From CAZSMK01 sp964608095 (lineage in GTDB: Bacteria > Sumerlaeota > Sumerlaeia > MWCT01 > JAGHBZ01): 12,768 nucleotides of DNA. The notes beneath the pieces are model-generated. The model searched no databases and was not told the origin of the DNA. It worked only from the letters and a program-made list of their open reading frames with translations. Made by a program: the position numbers and the translations under genes. The DNA is taken from assembly GCA_964608095.1 (NCBI GenBank), contig CAZSMK010000050.1, positions 1 through 12,768 of the forward strand. Reading direction: 5' to 3'. Shown piece by piece: positions 1-6,295 of the stretch (positions within the stretch are counted from its first letter, which is position 1; each line of letters opens with the position of its first letter).

Positions 1-1
1 A

Positions 2-355
2 CAGCGCACGCGTATTGATATTTCAACAAACTATATTCCCGACGATGATGAGATCAGTATAACCATACGCGATTATGGTCCCGGCATACGCGGTGTTGAC
101 GGACACAAACTAAAGGACAGTGAGATGAAAAAACTGTTCTTACCGGGTTTCACGACCAAGAAGGACGAGGATAGCGAGGGTCTTGGCCTTAATTGGGTAT
201 GGACAATAGTGAGGGAATTTCACGCAGGACGAATCATTCCTTCAAATTGCCCTGATGTCGGTGCAAAATTTACTATTTACCTGAATCGCAAAGAGCTGTC
301 TGAAAAAATTGTTACCGAGAAAAACGAGATCAATACGAGGGGCAGTTATTCATAA
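2..355 (+). CDS. Sensor histidine kinase, C-terminal ATP-binding part (5' end outside window)
   Basis: This is the last 117 residues of a protein whose start lies upstream of the window; the frame is open from base 2. It contains the end of a GHKL/HATPase_c domain. In order there are a G1 box (RDYGPGI, residues about 23-29), an F box (LFLPGFTTK, about 44-52), a G2 box (EGLGLNWVWTIVREFHAG, about 59-76) and a last strand (GAKFTIYL, about 87-94). A short charged tail of about 20 residues follows. In this family the domain binds ATP and phosphorylates a histidine in the DHp helix, which would lie upstream. The canonical G2 box is G-x-G-L-[GA]; here it reads GLGLNW, slightly divergent at the last position. 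The sensor domain, signal and response regulator are not visible. A PAS- or GAF-linked soluble kinase is possible but untestable here. The stop overlaps the end of the convergent SpoIID-like gene. Confidence 0.88.
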   Translation, partial: QRTRIDISTNYIPDDDEISITIRDYGPGIRGVDGHKLKDSEMKKLFLPGFTTKKDEDSEGLGLNWVWTIVREFHAGRIIPSNCPDVGAKFTIYLNRKELSEKIVTEKNEINTRGSYS

Positions 356-1740
356 CCTTTTTTAAGTGTGGCGGTGTCGAAATAATGATGAAGAATATCC
401 TCGTAGGAATAGCCCTTGAGAGCCATACCGAGGGCGCCCATCTGGCATAAACCCGCGCCATGACCCCAGCCTGCTCCGTTTAAAATAATTCGTGCGACCC
501 CTCCCGATGAAGTTCGCTCATAATCCCACACAAACGCGCTGCTGAAAAGGAATGAATCGTGCAGTGCGTTGCGAATGGCATATTGCGTGCCAATACGCCA
601 TGTACTTTCCTTTCCTGATTTATCCTTGTAGACTATTTCGAGATTATGGATTCGACCGGAATTTCCGCGTTTCAGTACCTTGAAATCCACGAATTCGTCT
701 ATTTCGCGCATACGCGCTTTTCGTTTAAGCAGCTCGACCAACTCTTCATTTGTGTATCCAACGCGCCAACGATAATATGCTCCCTCCTCATCCACCGCAC
801 CGAGATATTTCGGAAGTTCATTCTCAGGACAGGTATTAGGAGAACAAAAACTATCGCTCTCCTTGACCCAATCGCCCATAACCCACTCTCTTATCGTATC
901 CTCAGTTATAGGGTTAAATTCATTCGTGATGGATTCATCCGGCGCATCCGTCGACTCGCTCAGCCCTTCAGCCATGTTCCCGAATATGTTACTGCCCCTC
1001 TCGATAATACCGCCGCAACATTTAGAGTAAAACGCGCTGCACACATTCCCACTCGGAGCAATCAAAAACATACCACGGCAATCATCAACACTTACGGCAA
1101 CTTCGGATGAAAGATAAGTCGTACCCTGATATCTCTGGCAGCAATCGTCGTTACAGATAGTGTAGGGGAGTCCCTTATGTTTTCCTTCAAGATTAACTAT
1201 CATCCATGACCGTGCAGCGGTTGCCTGTGCCTTGATAAATTCACGCGGACATTGAGCGCTCATCTCTGACGTTACCACACATGCCAGGTAAGGTTCGAGG
1301 GGAAGCGAGTTTACGACAATCAACTTATTGTTCTTTTGATGAAACTCGAGCGTATAGGGAAAGTAGAGGTCAACTTCTTTTCTCCAATGGAATCCCCTTC
1401 CTGCCACAATACCTTTCAAGAGTATTCCTGATCGTGGCGCGAGAGTTTCACCCTCGCCTTCCCTGCGAATACCGATGAACTCACGGCTTCTATACATTAC
1501 ATTACCATCAAAGGTCTTGCATTCAATTTGCCCCTCATCGACTTCGATTTCAAAATAAGTCTCCTCCGCGAAGCGAATCTTATTTTCTGAATCGTTTTCC
1601 ATAAAAATAAACTCGCCCTCGGGTACGGTTAGTGCGACCTTCGACTTGTTATCCGCTTCAAGAACTATTCCTACCCTACAAATCGGCTCTTCATGAGGGA
1701 GGGGATACCGGACTCCTTCTTTTTCTTTATTCTCAGACAT
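346..1740 (-). CDS. SpoIID/LytB-domain protein, putative peptidoglycan lytic transglycosylase or amidase enhancer
   Basis: The product is 464 residues. Residues 1-100 are an acidic N-terminal region without clear assignment. The SpoIID/LytB domain runs from about 105 to the end: VDLYFPYTLEF (123-133), NSLPLEPYLACVVTSEM (144-160), the helix AQATAARSWMI (171-181), and the closing GWGHGAGLCQMGALGMALKG (424-443) followed by YSYEDILHHYFDT. In the family, SpoIID cleaves glycan strands of peptidoglycan and LytB enhances an amidase. The catalytic acid maps to Glu159 in SEM. His188, Cys196, Cys200 and Cys201 resemble the Cys/His metal site described in clostridial SpoIID, which is an inference from position. 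No signal peptide or membrane helix is visible at the N-terminus (MSENKEKEGVRYPL), which is odd for a wall-acting enzyme. The ATG at 1740 is chosen because GGAG lies 11 nt upstream. The gene probably has its own promoter, since a terminator separates it from the upstream gene. Confidence 0.92.
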   Translation of the reverse strand: MSENKEKEGVRYPLPHEEPICRVGIVLEADNKSKVALTVPEGEFIFMENDSENKIRFAEETYFEIEVDEGQIECKTFDGNVMYRSREFIGIRREGEGETLAPRSGILLKGIVAGRGFHWRKEVDLYFPYTLEFHQKNNKLIVVNSLPLEPYLACVVTSEMSAQCPREFIKAQATAARSWMIVNLEGKHKGLPYTICNDDCCQRYQGTTYLSSEVAVSVDDCRGMFLIAPSGNVCSAFYSKCCGGIIERGSNIFGNMAEGLSESTDAPDESITNEFNPITEDTIREWVMGDWVKESDSFCSPNTCPENELPKYLGAVDEEGAYYRWRVGYTNEELVELLKRKARMREIDEFVDFKVLKRGNSGRIHNLEIVYKDKSGKESTWRIGTQYAIRNALHDSFLFSSAFVWDYERTSSGGVARIILNGAGWGHGAGLCQMGALGMALKGYSYEDILHHYFDTATLKKGYE

Positions 1741-1751
1741 GGTTTTTTATA

Positions 1752-1757
1752 CTCCTG
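1752..1757 (-). promoter_or_regulatory. Ribosome binding site of the SpoIID-like gene
   Basis: The minus strand reads CAGGAG here, with GGAG ending 11 nt before the ATG at 1740. The spacing is slightly long and the spacer is A/T rich. It supports this start over any internal ATG. Confidence 0.55.
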
Positions 1758-1830
1758 ACATTTCAGAATTCCCTTGTTTCGGCGCTCATACGAGATTGGA
1801 GAGTATCAGAAAGGATGCGATGAAATAAAG

Positions 1831-1861
1831 AAAAAAAGCCCGGAGCATAAGCCCCGGGCTT
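1831..1861 (-). terminator. Intrinsic terminator after the mosaic secreted protein gene
   Basis: On the minus strand an 11-bp GC-rich stem (AAGCCCGGGGC / GCTCCGGGCTT) closes a 4-nt TTAT loop and runs into seven T residues. The single non-Watson-Crick pair is a G-U wobble in the minus-strand RNA but would be an A-C mismatch in the plus-strand RNA, so the hairpin fits minus-strand transcription. It lies about 48 nt after the stop of the 1909-5658 gene. It implies that the SpoIID-like gene downstream is not simply co-transcribed with it. Confidence 0.88.
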
Positions 1862-1908
1862 ATCGAATCTCTTCACATTCCCCGCAGGGAATAAGATATA
1901 TCTAACAC

Positions 1909-4900
1909 TTACGGTGCAAGCGTTATTTCCTCGAAGCTCACAGAATCGAGATACAGCCACGAGGCGGTATCATCGAAGTCGTAGAAGCTGAGGATATCGA
2001 ACGATAATTGCGAGAGCGAATCGTCAACACCCGTAACCGTTGGGTCGCAGATCACGCCATAGGTCTGTGACTGGGTATCCGATGGTCCGTGGCCGAAGTT
2101 ACTTTCCATACGCCGCATCCATGCTCCCCATCTACCCTTCTGGTTGATTCGCATCCTGCTGGATACCGCAAGGTTCGGATCGGTCACGCTGCTGGACAAC
2201 TCGAACCAGATACGGTAGAGCTTCCCGTCCTCGAGCAGGAGGTCCGGACTCTCCCAGTAGGAGAAGCTAGAAGTCGACCCATTCGGATTAAGTCCGAGTC
2301 TACCGGGTTCATATCCGCTCAGCGGTTCATCAAACGGCGGTACTGACCCCTTGTACGACCAGCCTTCAGAATCGGTTGTAAAATCATACCGAAGTAACTC
2401 GGTCGCAGAGTCAACCATTACTTCTTCCACAAGCAGTTCATCGATATAAATCCATGATGTAGCATCATCACTTGGCTCGAAACTCGCGCAGTCGAATGAG
2501 AACACGAGCAGTCCATCAGACGCACTCTTTACCTCGGGATCGAAGTAGAGCATATAGTCTTTAGGATTAGAAGCCGAAGGAGCCTCGGACATTAAGCTGT
2601 TAACGTCGCGAATCCATGCCGCCCAGGCACCTTTCTGGTTCACCCTGAGCCTGAATCTCACCGATTCATCTGGTGTCTCTGCAGTGCTGCCAACAGTCCA
2701 GGTGCCTCGATACAGATGCGAGCCGGAAATTTCTTCATCAGGGCTGTACCAGTAGGAGAATCCGTAAGTCGACCCCTCCGGACTCATCCAGAGTCTTCCG
2801 CCAGAAGTATCTGACACAGGCGTAGTGAACGGCATCACCAGTCCCTGGTAAATCCAGCCCTGCGGATCGGGATCGAATGTGTAATGGATAAAGGGTGTGG
2901 GTGTTGGGGTTGGAGTCTCTGTTGGTACCGGCGTTGGAGTATCAGTCGGCGTCGGGGTCTCTACCGGCGTCTCAGTTGGCGTCGGAGTTGGGGTCTCTGT
3001 TGGTACCGGCGTCGGAGTATCAGTCGGCGTCGGCGTTGGGGTATCAGTCGGCGTCGGCGTCGGCGTTTCAGTCGGTGTGGGCGTCGGCGTAGGACATGGA
3101 TACCCATTGTCTATTTGACCCCGAATCTCACCATCGGGGAAATCCTCAGAATGAATCAGCACATAGGTTAAGCCGGCAAGAATTTCTTCTTCATCCGACT
3201 CGTCGTAGTCCCATGTGCCGTTCTTCGGACTCCCGAGCGGTAAAGCATGAAGCGCCGGTGCATTAACACCGCGTGGCGCAAATCCATGAATATGCGCCAT
3301 GGTCTCACTGCTGCTCAGGTCTGTGTACACGATTTCATAGCTCAGTATATTGTTTATTGTGTCAACTTCAACATATCCGACGCCTGTTGCAGTCGACGTA
3401 GTCGGCTCGACTACCTGCGAGGCTTCAAGCGTAACATCAAATGCCACGCATGGAAGCGGTGTTTCGGTCGGCGTCGGCGTCGGTGTATCAGTCGGCGTGG
3501 GCGTTGGTGTTTCGGTTGGTGTCGGTGTGGGCGTTGGTGTTTCGGTCGGTGTTGGTGTGGGCGTAGGTGTTTCAGTCGGTGTGGGTGTCGGCGTCGGTGT
3601 GGGTGTCGGGCTCGGTACTATGCCGATATACTCGTCAGCGCCTATGTCCACATTGGACCCATCGCCCCGCATCTCCCAGATGACGGCGTTAAAATCACGC
3701 ATATCGCCCTCGAAATCTTGACGCAAAGGTACCGTTGAACCCGCATCGATACATGGCGAGAAGATGGTCAGGTGGAAATTCGAATTTCCCGGATCGACAA
3801 GAAGCGGGTCGGCATTAATATTCATCGTACCAGCTGAACCGCTCTCGACGTCGCTGTAATCGGGGTTCTTGGAACCATACAGTTGCGGTCCGACTGGGGC
3901 AACATTAGCCCAGATGATGCAGTTGAGAATATTTGCCGGGCATTCACTCAGACCGCCGCCGGTTTCATCTGCAGTGTTCGCGTAGATAGTGTTATTATAC
4001 ACATTACCGCTGCACTTCCAGAGACCGCCGCCGTTCCTGGCGGAGTTATAGCCGATGAAGTTGTTCTGGATAGTGCCGGAATGTGCTATACCACCGCCCA
4101 TGTCTGCGGAGTTATCACGAATACTACAGTTCTCTATGATTCCTGCGCAATGCGATAAGCCGCCCCCGCGCCAGGCGTAATTGTTCATGATCTGGCAATC
4201 ATAGATATGTCCGTTGCAGCCATCGATACCGCCGCCTTTTCTGCCGGGGGTCGTGCCGACAACTGTATTCGACGAAATGATGCAATGGTGAATGGTCGGG
4301 CTTGCTCCAGCGCCGAGGATACCTGCTCCAGCATTTGACAGGCCGTTTATTATGGTGAAGCCGGCTAATGTCGCGCAGGCATCTTCCGTTCCCTGGAACG
4401 TAACCACCGAGCCTTTCATATCGCCGTCGATCACGGTTGTTGCCATGACTGTGGGACTGGTGGGTTCCGTCGACCTGATAATCAGGTTCTTCCCGTCATA
4501 GTTGATATTCTCCACATAAGTACCGGGCGAAACGATTATTTCACAGCGGTCAAGCGGATTAACGGAATCGATTGCATCCTGGATTGTCGGATAATCGTCC
4601 GGCACGTAGATCTCGCACCCGGCGAAATTGGCTATAATGGTCTTTGGTCCATCGACATAAATATCAATCGGATTGTCTGTGCCTGATACATCGCCTGACC
4701 AGGAATCCAGCTTATAACCACACTCGGGCAAAGCATAGAACGTTACGGTTGAACCCGCATCATACCAGCCAACACCCGGTGACATCATATCGTCGCCGAC
4801 GATTGTTCCGGAAGTATCCGGATCGGCAAACGCCGCGACCCAATACTGTGTCTTCCATTGCCAGCTCAAGGTTGAGGATTCGATAATTCTGAACATCAAC

Positions 4901-5658
4901 GCAGTGCCGGCGCCGCTTGGTGGAACTGAACCTGTGCCTTCCCAGCCGGTACACACAAAACGCGTATCCGCGGTCTGATACACGATCGGATCCGTCATGT
5001 AGGCATATATCGAATCGCCGCAATTAAAGTAATGAGTTCCAACCGGTGGAACCGGTGTGTCATACGGTGAATCGACGGTAAGTTGTTGCATGGTACCCAG
5101 TTCAAACGACATATCCATCGGTTGGTTTGCGAACCGCGGATGGCTGCTAAGCCAGGTGAGAGATGTCCAATCGTCGCCCGCGTTGAGCGACAACACAGCA
5201 GCATCGCCCCACTGGCTCTCTGAATTTTTCCATCCCCACGTCCATGTCGTCGGCTCGTCGAAGACCGCCTGGATACTCAGGAAGTAGGTCTCGCCAAGGA
5301 CTTGAGGCCATGTCGTGGTCAGGTCACACTCATACATGAATTCGTGCTCCCATGAGCCCGGAAACGCAAAATGTTCGACCGCTCCGAAATAATCCTCAGA
5401 GAAGTCTTCACAGAGTTCGAAATCGATCAATGTTCCGGGTTCACTGAATGGGGGACCGGGCTCATACGTATGCCAGCCGATAAGGAATGCAGAAGGCTTC
5501 ACTGGCGGTGATTCAACCATCATGGGTGAGGTGGTCTGCCAATCAGTATACGAACCCCACCAGCGGATACGGTTGATGGGAAGGCCATCCGTGCAAAGCC
5601 AGTCATCCGCGACAGTCATACCGAGCGGCAGGTCAGGCGCAATAATAGGATTCGACAT
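1909..5658 (-). CDS. Mosaic secreted protein: ADDW-type N-domain, InlB-like repeat, beta-helix, CHRD, tandem C-terminal modules
   Basis: The frame gives 1249 residues, all apparently extracellular. Residues 16-190 form an N-terminal domain (VADDWLCTDG, IRWWGSYTDW) of the kind seen after signal peptides in large secreted proteins of uncultured bacteria. Residues 193-270 look like an Ig-like segment (VCTGWEGTG, LSWQWKTQYW). Residues 275-347 are a divergent InlB B-type repeat ending KTIIANFAG. Residues 350-680 are a right-handed parallel beta-helix (YVPDDYPTIQDAID, five GGG[IL] turns) closing with SPCIDAG and DIGADEY, as in choice-of-anchor Q proteins. A Pro-Thr linker (682-735), a CHRD domain (737-852), a second linker (855-922) and two beta-rich modules (923-1085, 1086-1249) follow. 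No lyase or hydrolase active site was recognised, so a structural or binding role at the cell surface is inferred. The ATG at 5658 has no ribosome binding site. The signal peptide lies in another frame just upstream, so this is probably the body of one frameshifted gene of about 1305 residues. Confidence 0.88.
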   Translation of the reverse strand: MSNPIIAPDLPLGMTVADDWLCTDGLPINRIRWWGSYTDWQTTSPMMVESPPVKPSAFLIGWHTYEPGPPFSEPGTLIDFELCEDFSEDYFGAVEHFAFPGSWEHEFMYECDLTTTWPQVLGETYFLSIQAVFDEPTTWTWGWKNSESQWGDAAVLSLNAGDDWTSLTWLSSHPRFANQPMDMSFELGTMQQLTVDSPYDTPVPPVGTHYFNCGDSIYAYMTDPIVYQTADTRFVCTGWEGTGSVPPSGAGTALMFRIIESSTLSWQWKTQYWVAAFADPDTSGTIVGDDMMSPGVGWYDAGSTVTFYALPECGYKLDSWSGDVSGTDNPIDIYVDGPKTIIANFAGCEIYVPDDYPTIQDAIDSVNPLDRCEIIVSPGTYVENINYDGKNLIIRSTEPTSPTVMATTVIDGDMKGSVVTFQGTEDACATLAGFTIINGLSNAGAGILGAGASPTIHHCIISSNTVVGTTPGRKGGGIDGCNGHIYDCQIMNNYAWRGGGLSHCAGIIENCSIRDNSADMGGGIAHSGTIQNNFIGYNSARNGGGLWKCSGNVYNNTIYANTADETGGGLSECPANILNCIIWANVAPVGPQLYGSKNPDYSDVESGSAGTMNINADPLLVDPGNSNFHLTIFSPCIDAGSTVPLRQDFEGDMRDFNAVIWEMRGDGSNVDIGADEYIGIVPSPTPTPTPTPTPTETPTPTPTPTETPTPTPTPTETPTPTPTDTPTPTPTETPLPCVAFDVTLEASQVVEPTTSTATGVGYVEVDTINNILSYEIVYTDLSSSETMAHIHGFAPRGVNAPALHALPLGSPKNGTWDYDESDEEEILAGLTYVLIHSEDFPDGEIRGQIDNGYPCPTPTPTPTETPTPTPTDTPTPTPTDTPTPVPTETPTPTPTETPVETPTPTDTPTPVPTETPTPTPTPFIHYTFDPDPQGWIYQGLVMPFTTPVSDTSGGRLWMSPEGSTYGFSYWYSPDEEISGSHLYRGTWTVGSTAETPDESVRFRLRVNQKGAWAAWIRDVNSLMSEAPSASNPKDYMLYFDPEVKSASDGLLVFSFDCASFEPSDDATSWIYIDELLVEEVMVDSATELLRYDFTTDSEGWSYKGSVPPFDEPLSGYEPGRLGLNPNGSTSSFSYWESPDLLLEDGKLYRIWFELSSSVTDPNLAVSSRMRINQKGRWGAWMRRMESNFGHGPSDTQSQTYGVICDPTVTGVDDSLSQLSFDILSFYDFDDTASWLYLDSVSFEEITLAP
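1912..2892 (-). repeat. Tandem C-terminal modules A1 and A2 of the mosaic protein
   Basis: Two copies of a module of about 163 residues. A1 begins with IHYTFDPDPQGW and A2 with LRYDFTTDSEGW. Both share FSYW-x-SPD, an R-x-R-[IV]-NQKG-x-W-x-x-W core, a late FSFD or LSFD strand and a closing W-[IL]-Y-[IL]-D. The pattern suggests a jelly-roll-like beta-sandwich similar in style to carbohydrate-binding modules, though no named family is claimed. The same pair ends the FG-GAP protein of the neighbouring gene. Confidence 0.85.
2893..3096 (-). repeat. Pro-Thr linker 2 (low-complexity repeat between CHRD and C-terminal modules)
   Basis: About 68 residues of alternating Pro and Thr with periodic Glu, Asp and Val (TETPTPTPTD, TDTPTPVPTE units). 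On the plus strand it reads as short GTCGGCGTTG-like tandem units. It is a flexible, probably glycosylatable spacer in the coded protein. Such tracts are prone to length change by slippage and to assembly collapse. Confidence 0.9.
3454..3615 (-). repeat. Pro-Thr linker 1 (low-complexity repeat between beta-helix and CHRD)
   Basis: About 54 residues of Pro-Thr, containing a 10-residue unit (TETPTPTPTP) repeated in register three times, equal to a 30-bp tandem repeat in the DNA. It separates the beta-helix from the CHRD domain. Confidence 0.9.
3883..4236 (-). repeat. Beta-helix turn repeats with GGG[IL] motif
   Basis: Residues 475-592 of the mosaic protein contain five successive GGG[IL] motifs at residues 475, 498, 521, 543 and 567, spaced 22-24 residues apart. 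Each is followed by a C-x-G-x-I-x-N-C-like strand and an N-x-A ladder. This is the rung period of a right-handed parallel beta-helix, about 69 bp per rung in the DNA. Confidence 0.8.
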
Positions 5659-5827
5659 CGTAGCCGTCGATCATGTTGGGCTCTTGCACCCACTTCGGTT
5701 CGCATTCCCAATCGTCGAAAATAGGCTGTGCCGCATGAGACAATGTAACAGTAAGCATAAAAACAACAACAAACAAAAAACATTGTCTTGACCATCTGGT
5801 CATATTCAATTTTTTCTTAGAACTCAT
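5633..5827 (-). CDS. Signal-peptide N-terminus of the mosaic secreted protein, separated by a frameshift
   Basis: This 64-residue frame begins MSSKKKLNMTRW, then has a hydrophobic core (CFLFVVVFMLTVTL, about residues 16-29) and a likely signal peptidase I site after SHA, before AQPIFDDWE. The sequence KWVQEPNMIDGYDVES that follows is the usual lead-in to the ADDW-type domain encoded in the next frame, and the stop comes within 26 nt of that frame's first ATG. The start at 5827 is preferred because GGAGG lies 10 nt upstream; a TTG at 5833 is only 4 nt away. From ATG 5827 to the stop at 1909 is 3919 nt, one base more than a whole number of codons, so a single extra base or a +1 shift would join the two frames. 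It is unlikely to be an independent small protein. Confidence 0.75.
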   Translation of the reverse strand: MSSKKKLNMTRWSRQCFLFVVVFMLTVTLSHAAQPIFDDWECEPKWVQEPNMIDGYDVESYYCA

Positions 5828-5837
5828 GTTCAATCAT

Positions 5838-5846
5838 CCTCCTTTT
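5838..5846 (-). promoter_or_regulatory. Ribosome binding site of the mosaic secreted protein gene
   Basis: The minus strand reads AAAAGGAGG, ending 10 nt before the ATG at 5827. An ATG directly abutting the motif (5837) opens only a five-codon frame and is not the start. This site shows that translation begins at the signal peptide, not at the ATG at 5658, which lacks any such motif. Confidence 0.8.
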
Positions 5847-6209
5847 ATCTTGGTGTTGGTCTAAAATATATATGTAAAAAAATATTTTTCGTTTTTTTAC
5901 TTTAATGCTATGATGGAGACAGGAAACCACAGGAATGTCTTGAGATGAAGAATCCAGAAGATTCGCGATGTGCTCTTTTGCATCCTTAAAAAATTAATGA
6001 GAGGCTAAGAAAAAGTAAAAAGCATTAACTTCCCTACCTACATTTCTGTGTCGGATTCTTGCAAAAATTTAAAAAAGTTTTCAAAGAGCTATATTCCACT
6101 TCGTATAATACCCAACCTTCCTCCTGCTATTACGTCCCTTCACAGTGTTTCCCTGCAGACCAAAATCCAGCGCTCATAGTTTACACTTCAATAAACCAAG
6201 TAAAATCGA

Positions 6210-6238
6210 GAAATAGTGCCCTAAACAAGAAATGTCAA
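6210..6238 (-). promoter_or_regulatory. Possible promoter for the mosaic secreted protein gene
   Basis: The minus strand has a perfect TTGACA (6238-6233), then 17 nt, then TATTTC (6215-6210), which matches only half of the -10 consensus. It would leave a leader of nearly 380 nt, which is long. The AT-rich context makes chance matches common, so this is tentative. Confidence 0.2.
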
Positions 6239-6295
6239 TACCAAAAAGCATTATTTATATTTATTTATCGTTTTTTTTTCTTTTTTCTTTATATT

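Larger units (their letters stand above)
1741..1908. other. Intergenic gap between SpoIID-like gene and mosaic secreted protein gene
   Basis: This gap holds the intrinsic terminator and the SpoIID-like ribosome binding site. A promoter for the SpoIID-like gene is expected in the roughly 75 bp between them, but no box pair close to the sigma-70 consensus is convincing. No small gene is supported. Confidence 0.6.
5828..6295. other. AT-rich intergenic gap between the two giant genes
   Basis: There is no gene here with a ribosome binding site; the longest plus-strand frame begins with TTG and codes low-complexity sequence. The gap should carry the end of the FG-GAP transcript and the promoter of the mosaic gene. 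A strong hairpin terminator after the FG-GAP stop is not seen. A near-pure pyrimidine tract (plus strand, about 6271-6290) lies just downstream of that stop. A weak inverted repeat (GTAAAAAAA at 5874-5882, TTTTTTTAC at 5892-5900) lies near the mosaic gene start. Confidence 0.6.

Noticed and set aside
1912..1960. PEP-CTERM, LPXTG or type IX sorting tail on the mosaic protein
   Set aside because: The C-terminus is a soluble beta-strand ending EEITLAP, with no hydrophobic helix plus basic tail, no LPXTG motif and no visible type IX signature. The FG-GAP protein likewise lacks them.
3247..3738. Long plus-strand frames opposite the Pro-Thr linkers and neighbouring parts of the mosaic gene
   Set aside because: They translate to Arg/Cys- or Gly/Val-only low complexity, lack ribosome binding sites, and result from the repeat DNA of the real minus-strand gene.
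3883..4236. Pectate-lyase or polysaccharide-lyase active site in the beta-helix
   Set aside because: The turns show structural Gly, Asn and Cys ladders but no recognisable catalytic Asp/Lys/Arg cluster, so an enzymatic call is not supported.
6104..6109. Plus-strand TATAAT box
   Set aside because: No acceptable -35 at proper spacing and no plus-strand gene downstream; likely chance in AT-rich DNA.
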